Origin: Veillonella sp.
GTDB lineage: Bacteria; Bacillota; Negativicutes; Veillonellales; Veillonellaceae
Direction: 5' to 3'
Length of the DNA: 64,000 nucleotides
Assembly (NCBI RefSeq): GCF_018364065.1
Contig: NZ_JAGZMO010000009.1
Span: 10,182 to 74,181, forward strand
The translations under genes and the position numbers were made by a program. Of the stretch, positions 28,401 through 34,929 are shown one piece after another. Positions within the stretch are counted from its first letter, which is position 1; the number at the start of each line of letters is the position of its first letter. The notes under the pieces are model-generated. The model ran no database searches. It was not told where the DNA came from and worked only from the letters and a program-made list of their open reading frames with translations.

Positions 28401-28471
28401 TTAAATTCTCTAAAAATTTCTGCTAACTAATCTAATTTCATTTTTTCATTTTTTCATTTTGAAAAACTCTC

Positions 28472-28533
28472 AGAAATATCTAATTAGATATTTCTTACAA
28501 ACTCATTATATATCTAATTAGATATATTGTAAA
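28472..28533 (-). promoter_or_regulatory. MarR-pirin promoter with two palindromic operators
   Basis: Minus-strand promoter: TTTACA (28528-28533), a 17-base spacer (28511-28527) and TATAAT (28505-28510). The spacer and -10 box contain the 20-bp palindrome centred at 28517/28518 (28508-28527). A second palindrome of 24 bp (28472-28495) lies at about +3 to +26 of the transcript. Both share the core ATATCTAATTAGATAT and are 34 bases apart, centre to centre. Confidence 0.88.
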
Positions 28534-28600
28534 GCGATAATATTCGATATGGATTTCTCAGACCATCAAATAATCCCCTTAGCAAGGCTGAAGATATAGA

Positions 28601-28645
28601 CCTAACGAAATACAACCTAACGAAATACAACCTAACGATATACAG
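28601..28645. repeat. three tandem copies of a 15-bp unit
   Basis: CCTAACGAAATACAA is present twice and CCTAACGATATACAG once, from 28601 to 28645, upstream of the MarR promoter. There is no gene here. Confidence 0.9.
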
Positions 28646-28719
28646 CTTTAGCCGGCGCAAAGGGCTGTATATCGAACAGGCATATTAAGTTACCGATTCC
28701 ATGGCCGATAAAAACAAAA

Positions 28720-28752
28720 AAGCCCGCCGCTCATAAGAGCCGACGGGCTTCT
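28720..28752 (-). terminator. terminator of the metE-azlCD operon
   Basis: AAGCCCGCCGCTC and GAGCCGACGGGCTT form an imperfect stem over ATAA. On the minus strand it is followed by TTTTTTGTTTTT. Confidence 0.88.
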
Positions 28753-28807
28753 AACCTACAATATGATATATACTATGTAATATATTATAACAATATGCCA
28801 CTGCATA

Positions 28808-28859
28808 AAGCATTAAGTATAAGCATTAAGTATAAGCATTAAGTATAAGCATTAAGTAT
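28808..28859. repeat. four tandem copies of a 13-bp unit
   Basis: AAGCATTAAGTAT is repeated four times from 28808 to 28859, followed by degenerate copies to about 28900. It lies between the azlD stop and the terminator, in the untranslated tail of the transcript. Confidence 0.92.
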
Positions 28860-28933
28860 AAACAGTAAGCATAAACATCAAGACTAAGCATTAAACAGAA
28901 AACATGAGCTTAATCATAAACATAAGGCTACGC

Positions 28934-29263
28934 TTAAGCAAATACGGTTTGTACCAGTATCATGTAGAACACGGTACTGACTAAGATAGACACCAGGAAG
29001 TTTCGTTTGTAAAGATGGACTCCTACGAGGAGTAGCATAGCCAAAACTTCAGGAATTCCATTCGGTGCTACTACGAAGGATATGTTTTTCAAAGAATACA
29101 CTACCAGGAGGCCCATAACGGCGCCGGGCAGCACTTTGCCCAAGTAGTTTACAATGGCCGGCGGTTTACCTGTTTTAGCAAACAAAGCAAAGGAGATAAA
29201 TCGCGTTACCATAGTGCCTAACACGACGCTGCCGATAGTTATAGCAATTTCCCATGCACTCAC
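28934..29263 (-). CDS. azlD: branched-chain amino acid exporter small subunit AzlD
   Basis: 109 residues, four hydrophobic segments. The conserved MVTRFISFALFAK near residue 18-30 is the hallmark of the AzlD/BrnE family, whose small subunit works with AzlC. The start codon is GTG at 29263, overlapping the azlC stop as GTGA, so the two are made together. The pair exports hydrophobic amino acids (isoleucine, valine, leucine and, in the Corynebacterium BrnFE pair, methionine). Here it lies under a SAM riboswitch, which favours methionine as a substrate (inference). Confidence 0.92.
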   Translation of the reverse strand: MSAWEIAITIGSVVLGTMVTRFISFALFAKTGKPPAIVNYLGKVLPGAVMGLLVVYSLKNISFVVAPNGIPEVLAMLLLVGVHLYKRNFLVSILVSTVFYMILVQTVFA

Positions 29264-29976
29264 GATTCATCCACCGCCTTCCCCTTATAGAAATACATGC
29301 CGATAAATACAACCAGCATCATCAACATAGCCGGAACCATGAAATAGTTTGGTCCAAAATACAGCAAGGATCCCGCTGAAATCACCAGTCCGATAATACC
29401 ATACTGTTTCTTGTCCGATTTTAAAAGATAATCGAGGAACAGCACGCCAAATAAGGCTGCCAACACAAATTCGATGCCTTTCAAGTTAAAAGTAATAAAC
29501 TGACTGCCAACGGCACCTATGAACGCCCCCACTACCCAATACAGGAAATTGAGCCATGTAACATGGAGATAAAACCATCCCCGGTCAATCTCAGGCGGCA
29601 AGGAGCAGGTCGCATTAATGGCAAATGTTTCATCACACATGCCAAAAATGACAGGCCAGCGCTTCCATCCCAGCGGCATATATTTAGTTATCATGGTCAA
29701 TCCGTAAAAGATATGACGCGCATTCACCATCAGTGCCAGTGCAAAGGCTCCCACCGGATCAAATGGCGATACTAATAAAGCGACGGTAACGAACTCCATA
29801 GAGCCCGCGTAGATTAATGCAGCCATCAATACCGGTAAATACCATGGCAATCCCTGATCGGTTGCATACAAACCATAGGATATGCCGAGAAACAGGAATC
29901 CTGCGCAGATTGGCACAGTAAGTGGGAAGGCGTAACGAAACGCCTCCCATCCTTTATTACTTTTATCAATCTTCAT
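29260..29976 (-). CDS. azlC: branched-chain amino acid exporter large subunit AzlC
   Basis: 238 residues with about seven to eight membrane helices. Typical AzlC motifs are AFRYAFPLTVPICAGFLFLGISYG near the start, AGSMEFVTVALL, and the cytoplasmic loop LMVNARHIFYGL. It forms the permease half of the AzlCD (LIV-E) exporter with the small subunit that follows. Its ATG overlaps the end of the MetE-like gene by 11 bases, so all three genes share one transcript from the SAM riboswitch. It is a normal length for the family. Confidence 0.93.
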   Translation of the reverse strand: MKIDKSNKGWEAFRYAFPLTVPICAGFLFLGISYGLYATDQGLPWYLPVLMAALIYAGSMEFVTVALLVSPFDPVGAFALALMVNARHIFYGLTMITKYMPLGWKRWPVIFGMCDETFAINATCSLPPEIDRGWFYLHVTWLNFLYWVVGAFIGAVGSQFITFNLKGIEFVLAALFGVLFLDYLLKSDKKQYGIIGLVISAGSLLYFGPNYFMVPAMLMMLVVFIGMYFYKGKAVDES

Positions 29977-31111
29977 AAGTCCCCCACGCCTTTTCCGCCA
30001 CGCGTTTGATAAGCGCCAACTTAGCGAACTGTTCCGCTTCAGTCAAATTATTACCTTCTTCTGTTGAGGCAAAACCACATTGCGGGCTCAAGGCTAATTG
30101 TTCTTTCGGTACATACAAACTTGCTTCTTCAATACGTGCTAATAAATCGTCTTCGTTTTCTAATTCCGGGAATTTAGATGTAACAAGACCTAATACCACT
30201 TTCTGATTTTTAATAAAACGAAGTGGCGTAAAGCCGCCGGCTCGATCAGAATCGTATTCTAAAAAGAACCCGTCAATGTTGCAATGGCCGAACAATGTTT
30301 CCGCAACCGGTTCATATCCCCCCGAAGAGAACCAGGTCGAACGGAAATTGCCGCGGCAAATATGCATGGTCACAGCTAAATCATCAGGTTTGCCTTCCAA
30401 GGCATAATTAATAACTTCCACATATTTTTCTGCAATGTACTGCAAATCTAAGCCGCGAAGGGCGTACTCTTTGCGTTTCGTTTCATCGCAGAATTCACCC
30501 CAGGACGTATCATCTAATTGTAAATAGCGACAACCGGCATCATAAAAAGCCTGAATTGCTTTGCGATAGGCTTTAGCAATGGTTTTAAATAAATCTTCTT
30601 GATTTTCATACTGCGGAATCGGTTCGTAATTTTCTTCACGAACACAGCAGATTAGATGCAGCATGGATGGTGAAGGGATAGTAAACTTCGCCACCGCTCT
30701 ATCTCCGGCCGCCTCTTTTACAAATTTAAAATCTTCCAAGAACGGATGATTATCAGGGAAGTCGATGTCCCCTACAATTTTCAACGTAGCCGCTTTCGGC
30801 TGATGGCCTTTAAACGCTACAGACCAGTGATCCGCTTTAATGCGTTCAACGCCTGCCAATTGTTCTAAAAAGTCTAAATGCCAGTAAGCACGACGGAATT
30901 CACCGTCCGTTACAGCCTTCAAACCTACTTCAATTTCTTTATCAATCACATCACGGATGGCTTCGTCTTCTACCTTGCGAAGCTCCGCTTTACTGATTGT
31001 CCCCTCTTCCGCCGCCTGACGCGCCTTCTTCACGGAATCAGGACGTAAAAAACTGCCTACTACATCGTAGCGAAACGGACCTTTCCCAATTGTCTGTTTT
31101 TCATTACTCAT
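29966..31111 (-). CDS. MetE-like cobalamin-independent methionine synthase family protein
   Basis: 381 residues matching the C-terminal catalytic half of MetE (YxjG/YxjH type), without the N-terminal half. Zinc ligands are seen in TMHICRGN (His-x-Cys) and in SPQCGF near the end; EYDSDRAGGFTPL and the LQLDDTSWGEF loop bind homocysteine and folate in the family. It likely transfers a methyl group to homocysteine to make methionine, though the methyl donor of such short forms is uncertain. The start at 31111 is chosen: the longer frame from 31174 would run through the riboswitch terminator. AGGAG lies 10 bases before it. It is the first gene of metE-azlC-azlD. Confidence 0.9.
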   Translation of the reverse strand: MSNEKQTIGKGPFRYDVVGSFLRPDSVKKARQAAEEGTISKAELRKVEDEAIRDVIDKEIEVGLKAVTDGEFRRAYWHLDFLEQLAGVERIKADHWSVAFKGHQPKAATLKIVGDIDFPDNHPFLEDFKFVKEAAGDRAVAKFTIPSPSMLHLICCVREENYEPIPQYENQEDLFKTIAKAYRKAIQAFYDAGCRYLQLDDTSWGEFCDETKRKEYALRGLDLQYIAEKYVEVINYALEGKPDDLAVTMHICRGNFRSTWFSSGGYEPVAETLFGHCNIDGFFLEYDSDRAGGFTPLRFIKNQKVVLGLVTSKFPELENEDDLLARIEEASLYVPKEQLALSPQCGFASTEEGNNLTEAEQFAKLALIKRVAEKAWGTYED

Positions 31112-31141
31112 GTTCTCAATCTCCTCTCGTTTTCGACAGAT

Positions 31142-31170
31142 AATAAAAAATGCCGTCAACAAATGACGAC
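31142..31170 (-). terminator. riboswitch-controlled terminator before the metE-like gene
   Basis: On the minus strand GTCGTCA and TGACGGC pair (one G-U) around TTTGT, followed by ATTTTTTATT. It lies 11 bases beyond the SAM-I aptamer and in front of the ribosome binding site, the standard expression platform. Confidence 0.87.
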
Positions 31171-31180
31171 ACACTGTCTT

Positions 31181-31288
31181 ATCATCTGTCGGTTTCCCGT
31201 TGGACTTAGCACCTTGCGTTACAATGAGAGTTGTAAGGCAGGTTGCCGCAGCATCACAGGGCCAATTCCCTCAGCTGCTCTAGATGAT
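31181..31288 (-). ncRNA. SAM-I (S-box) riboswitch
   Basis: On the minus strand P1 pairs ATCATCT with AGATGAT. Between them stand the family hallmarks AGAGCAGCTGAGGGA, TTGGCCCT, GATGCTGCGGCAACC, and GGTGCTAAGTCC, in the right order and spacing. S-box RNAs bind S-adenosylmethionine and cause termination when it is plentiful. It controls the metE-like gene and azlCD. Upstream, a TATAAT box lies at about 31301-31306. Confidence 0.96.
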
Positions 31289-31315
31289 ACTATAAAATTA
31301 TAGTTCCCAATTGGC

Positions 31316-31356
31316 ATAAAATATAACCTATTATTGCTATAAAATATAACCTATTA
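31316..31356. repeat. duplicated 23-bp promoter-region segment
   Basis: ATAAAATATAACCTATTA occurs at 31316-31333 and 31339-31356, a period of 23 bases. It lies upstream of the SAM riboswitch and covers likely promoter sequence. Confidence 0.85.
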
Positions 31357-31407
31357 GATGTATATTATATTACTTCAAACAAGATAGGCCTGTCAACTAC
31401 AGGAATA

Positions 31408-31453
31408 CAAAAAGAGCACCGAGAGCTGTGCCATGCACAGCCTTCGATGCTCT
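31408..31453 (-). terminator. terminator of the hydrogenase gene
   Basis: The outer arms AGAGCA.. and ..TGCTCT enclose an AGCTGTG/CACAGC(C) stem; on the minus strand TTTTTG follows. Confidence 0.87.
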
Positions 31454-31490
31454 AATATCCTTCTATACGGTCTCTAATTCAAAAAAGCGA

Positions 31491-32933
31491 TTATTCAGCT
31501 TTTTTGAATTTAGGAGATGTTGGGCAGGTTTCAGGAGTTACGTCCTTACGTTCACCAAGGTCGCTGCTGCGATTAGTGAAATGAGTGTGTAACAACTGTT
31601 CGGACAATTCGCCCAATGGTTTATCAAAGAATTCAGTGTAAATTGCTTTGATTTCAGGGTTTTCATAGCTGGAACGAAGTTTCATGTTAGCGTCCATATC
31701 GTAGATACCTTTGATACGAGCTTCTCTAACTTTGTTAGCTACAGGCATTTTCACGCGTGGCTGTCCGCCGCCGCCGATACAACCGCCTGGGCAAGCCATC
31801 ATTTCAACGAAATCATATTTCTTGCCGTTTGCTTTCATATCGTCAAGGAATGTACGGATATTTTTACCGCCATGAACAACGGCCAATTTCAATGTTTTGT
31901 CGCCGATTTGAACTTCAGCTTCACGAACGCCTTCCATGCCGCGTACTTCCTGTAAGTTAGTGTAACGATCTGGAGTTGGTTCATCACCTGTGATGAATTT
32001 GTAAGCACTGCGAACAGCTGCTTCCATAACACCGCCGGTATTACAGAAAATTACGCTGCCGCCGGTTTCAGCACCGATGTATTTGTCCATCTGGGATTCT
32101 TCAACTTGAGTGAAGTCGATACCGGATTCACGGATCCATTTACCGAATTCGCGAGTTGTGATGCAGTAATCAGTATCGCGAAGTTCTTCTTTATCCCAGT
32201 AAGCAGCACTCTTGTTCTGTTCTGGACGACGAATTTCGAATTTCTTAGCTGTACAAGGAGCTACGCTGACAGACACGATTTTTTCAGGATCGATGTTCAT
32301 CTTCTTAGCGAAGTATGTTTTAATAACAGCCGCTTCCATAGCGATACAGCTGCGAGTTGTGGAAATGTTTGGTAAATATTCAGGGTAATAAGTTTCAGCA
32401 AATTTTACCCATGCAGGGCAGCAGCTTGTAAACTGTGGCAATTCGCCATGGCCGTTTACAACGCGTTCGATTAATTCGCTGGCTTCTTCCATGATAGTTA
32501 AGTCTGCACCGAAGTTAGTATCAACTACATAGTCGGCACCAAGGGCACGCAATGCGCCAATCATTTTGCCTTCTAAAACGGAACCCGGTTCATAACCGAA
32601 TTCTTCACCGATACCTACGCGTACAGCAGGTGCTGTCTGGATAACAACGATTTTTTCAGGATCTGCAATAGCTGCTTTTACTTCGTCCAATTCGGAACGT
32701 TCGTTCATGGAATCGAATGGGCAGGCTGCTGCGCACTGACCGCAATGGATACAGATTGGTTCATCACCGGTAGACTCTAAATCATAGTAGTCCAAAACGC
32801 TCATAACGTCAGCACAGGCACGACGACATAATGTACAGTTTTTACATTTGTCCAAGTCATGCACGATAGCAGGGTTGTTCTCAGAAATAGGAACACGACG
32901 ATCAATGTGTTGGAATCGACTTTCGAAACTCAT
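31491..32933 (-). CDS. hydA: [FeFe] hydrogenase with two 4Fe-4S clusters
   Basis: 480 residues of the group A iron hydrogenase. Two ferredoxin-type clusters come first (CKNCTLCRRAC about 30-40, CIHCGQCAAACP about 61-72). The H-cluster domain follows, with L1 TSCCPAW (169-175), L2 APCTAKKFE (226-234) and L3 MACPGGCIGGGGQP (379-392), and the C-terminal ELSEQLLHTHF. It has no N-terminal [2Fe-2S] domain, so it is the short, monomeric, ferredoxin-linked type that disposes of excess electrons as H2. L2 has Ala where MPC is usual. The ATG at 32933 is chosen over a GTG at 32942, with GAGGTG eight bases before it. It has its own promoter, and no maturase genes (hydE/F/G) are nearby. Confidence 0.94.
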   Translation of the reverse strand: MSFESRFQHIDRRVPISENNPAIVHDLDKCKNCTLCRRACADVMSVLDYYDLESTGDEPICIHCGQCAAACPFDSMNERSELDEVKAAIADPEKIVVIQTAPAVRVGIGEEFGYEPGSVLEGKMIGALRALGADYVVDTNFGADLTIMEEASELIERVVNGHGELPQFTSCCPAWVKFAETYYPEYLPNISTTRSCIAMEAAVIKTYFAKKMNIDPEKIVSVSVAPCTAKKFEIRRPEQNKSAAYWDKEELRDTDYCITTREFGKWIRESGIDFTQVEESQMDKYIGAETGGSVIFCNTGGVMEAAVRSAYKFITGDEPTPDRYTNLQEVRGMEGVREAEVQIGDKTLKLAVVHGGKNIRTFLDDMKANGKKYDFVEMMACPGGCIGGGGQPRVKMPVANKVREARIKGIYDMDANMKLRSSYENPEIKAIYTEFFDKPLGELSEQLLHTHFTNRSSDLGERKDVTPETCPTSPKFKKAE

Positions 32934-33065
32934 ATTTTGCACCTCACATAAAAAATACTAGTTATGTATTCAAAATTGCGGATACTTTCCGCATCGTCAA
33001 GGCATCCTTAATGCGCCCTCACTTGCTCTGTTGAGGCGTGCGCACTCAACAATTGTCTTATCATA

Positions 33066-33095
33066 AGTATATCATCTGAAAAAGCCACTTTTCAA
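33066..33095 (-). promoter_or_regulatory. hydrogenase gene promoter and structured leader
   Basis: On the minus strand: TTGAAA (33090-33095), an 18-base spacer, TATACT (33066-33071). The leader of about 120 bases holds a perfect stem GTTGAG/CTCAAC (33030-33035, 33045-33050) with a 9-base loop. The function of this hairpin is unknown. Confidence 0.7.
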
Positions 33096-33180
33096 ATAGG
33101 AATTTACATTGATAATGGACATATGTTCATATTTCAGAGTATTTCTTTACATTTTCTATACATAATTTATATACTTGGTA

Positions 33181-33196
33181 TGAATTGAATTCAATG
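33181..33196. promoter_or_regulatory. second copy of the TetR-type palindrome
   Basis: TGAATTGAATTCAATG is identical over 16 bases to 17094-17109 in the TetR promoter, and contains the perfect palindrome ATTGAATTCAAT. It lies between the divergent hydrogenase and hydroxyacid dehydrogenase genes. Confidence 0.6.
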
Positions 33197-33290
33197 TTTT
33201 AAAATTTAATATGACAAGATGAAAAATAGCGCTACCATAGGATGAAAAACAGTATTATGACGAAATCTCATTTCAAAAAGATAAAATAGT

Positions 33291-33318
33291 TTTACTTTAT
33301 TAAAAGTTGGCGTATAAT
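33291..33318 (+). promoter_or_regulatory. promoter of the D-2-hydroxyacid dehydrogenase gene
   Basis: TTTACT at 33291-33296, a 16-base spacer and TATAAT at 33313-33318, about 100 bases before the ATG. Confidence 0.65.
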
Positions 33319-33418
33319 AAGCGTATAAATATTCTTGTCGTCCACGGTCGGCGGACAGTTCCAAAGCCGTACGAACGGGGACCTGTTTCTTTTTTACCCA
33401 CAAATGATGAGGTGTACC

Positions 33419-34372
33419 ATGAAAATTATTGTAATGGAACCATTAGGTGTAAGACTGCAGAAAATTGAAGAGTTAGCGGCACCGCTTAAAGCGCAAGGTC
33501 ATGATTTCGTATATTACGAAACCAAGGAAACTGACCAGGCCGCCCTCTTAGAACGTGTAAAAGATGCAGACATTATTATGTTGGCCAATCAGCCATTGTC
33601 CGGCGACATCATCCGCCAATGCCCTAATTTGAAGTTTATTTCCATCGCTTTCACCGGCGTTGACCATGTAGACTTGGCCGCTTGCCGCGAACGTGAAATC
33701 GTTGTTTCCAATGCGGCCGGCTACTCCACTAACGCCGTAGCGGAACTTGCATTCGGTCTCGCCATTTCAACAATCCGCAACATCGTGCCATGTGACGAAC
33801 GTTGCCGCACCAACGGAACTAAAGACGGCCTTGTAGGCTTCGAATTGTTTGGCAAAACATTCGGTGTTGTAGGTACCGGTGCTATCGGCCGCCGCGTAGC
33901 TGAAATCGCTTTGGCCTTCGGCTGCAAAGTTATCGCTTACAACCGCAGTGTAAAACCTGAGTTGGAAGCTAAAGGCGTAACATTCGTAGACAAAGACACT
34001 CTTTTCAAAGAAGCGGACTTCGTATCCTTACATACTCCATTGACTGCTGAAACTAAAGGTCTTGTAAATGATGCAGCCATCCGTCTTATGAAACCAACCG
34101 CAGTTCTTATCAACACGGCTCGCGGCGGCGTAGTCGACAGCGAAGCCTTGGCAAACGCTCTTAATGAAGGCCGTTTAGCCGCAGCAGGCATTGACGTTTT
34201 CGAAATGGAACCTCCAATTCCTACAGATCACCCTCTTTGCCATGCTAAAAACTGCGTACTTACTCCGCATGTAGCCTTCGCCAGCAAAGAAGCCCTTGAA
34301 ACACGTGCTGATATCGTGTTCAAAAACATCGACTGCTACTTGGAAGGGGCTCCTCAAAACTTAGTGAAATAA
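33419..34372 (+). CDS. D-isomer-specific 2-hydroxyacid dehydrogenase
   Basis: 317 residues of the NAD-dependent D-2-hydroxyacid dehydrogenase family. The NAD-binding fold has GVVGTGAIGRRVAEIA near residues 149-164. NTARGGVVD (about 233-241), with the substrate arginine, and the acid E in MEPPIP are present. The catalytic histidine is in LTPHVAF near residue 285. It reduces a 2-keto acid such as pyruvate, glyoxylate, hydroxypyruvate or phosphohydroxypyruvate; it lacks the ACT domain of full SerA, so the substrate is open. The ATG at 33419 is preceded by GAGGTG; the frame starting at 33335 is rejected. It is divergent from the hydrogenase gene, and both could be redox-controlled. Confidence 0.92.
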   Translation: MKIIVMEPLGVRLQKIEELAAPLKAQGHDFVYYETKETDQAALLERVKDADIIMLANQPLSGDIIRQCPNLKFISIAFTGVDHVDLAACREREIVVSNAAGYSTNAVAELAFGLAISTIRNIVPCDERCRTNGTKDGLVGFELFGKTFGVVGTGAIGRRVAEIALAFGCKVIAYNRSVKPELEAKGVTFVDKDTLFKEADFVSLHTPLTAETKGLVNDAAIRLMKPTAVLINTARGGVVDSEALANALNEGRLAAAGIDVFEMEPPIPTDHPLCHAKNCVLTPHVAFASKEALETRADIVFKNIDCYLEGAPQNLVK

Positions 34373-34509
34373 TCTTTTGACCTGGTCAAAATTTCATTGC
34401 TTAATCAAAATTTTATTTTATAATCACCCCTCAACTTGCGTCGTACACTAGAAATATTATATATTGTATATATAAACGTTTTCTATAACCGCGAGGAGGT
34501 GAAATACCA

Positions 34510-34665
34510 ATGAAATACGTTTCCACTACTATAAAAACCGGGATTTCCTTTGGCTCTGCATTGGCCATGGTCGTTAGTTATACTAATTGGCATTCGATTC
34601 CATGGGCCATATTTCACGGCATTCTCGGTTGGGTCTATGTAATTTATTACGCGATTTTCCACTAA
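34510..34665 (+). CDS. small membrane protein, 51 residues
   Basis: A short gene with a strong GAGGAGGTG site nine bases before the ATG. It encodes 51 residues with two hydrophobic stretches: GISFGSALAMVVSYT (about 11-25) and WAIFHGILGWVYVIYYAIF (about 32-50). It begins MKYVSTTIKTG and ends with YAIFH. Similar 50-residue proteins with an NHSI/WAIFHG-like core occur in other Firmicutes, to my recollection; the function is unknown. It is followed by a strong terminator, so it is a complete transcript with the upstream AT-rich promoter region (about 34440-34485). Confidence 0.8.
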   Translation: MKYVSTTIKTGISFGSALAMVVSYTNWHSIPWAIFHGILGWVYVIYYAIFH

Positions 34666-34734
34666 TCAAACAGTAGCCAATGATAGGCATCGCATAACAG
34701 CTAAAAGGCAGTGAATATCGCATAACATGCTAAA

Positions 34735-34780
34735 AGGCAGTGAATACTGAATTATCTCAGTGTTCACTGCCTCTTTTTTT
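34735..34780 (+). terminator. terminator of the small membrane protein gene
   Basis: AGGCAGTGAATACTGA (34735-34750) and TCAGTGTTCACTGCCT (34757-34772) with seven T after them. The left arm has an extra copy upstream at about 34706-34717, because a 29-31-base stretch (ATCGCATAACA..GGCAGTGAAT) is duplicated at 34689-34745. Confidence 0.9.
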
Positions 34781-34869
34781 CTATTTTGTCCTAACCGCTT
34801 TTCCGTTTTTGTCCGAACAGAACGGCTTATCAGGGCGTATCAAGGATTATCAGGGTTCATTATAATATA

Positions 34870-34929
34870 GAATCCTATTTACTGTTTTTAATCTCATAGG
34901 ATTCTATTTGCTGTTTTTAATTTCATCGT
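34870..34929. repeat. 30-bp tandem duplication at the 3' end of the permease gene
   Basis: The unit GAATCCTATTTACTGTTTTT.. (34870-34899) is repeated with a few changes at 34900-34929, which contains the last codons and stop of the minus-strand permease gene. It resembles the 3'-end duplication at 4807-4856. Confidence 0.85.

Noticed and set aside
28338..28900. A CRISPR array
   Set aside because: The repeats are 9, 13 and 15 bp, directly abutting with no spacers, and no cas gene lies anywhere in the window.
31112..31174. An extended N-terminus of the MetE-like protein
   Set aside because: The extension runs through the riboswitch terminator and has no ribosome binding site; the ATG at 31111 is the proper start.
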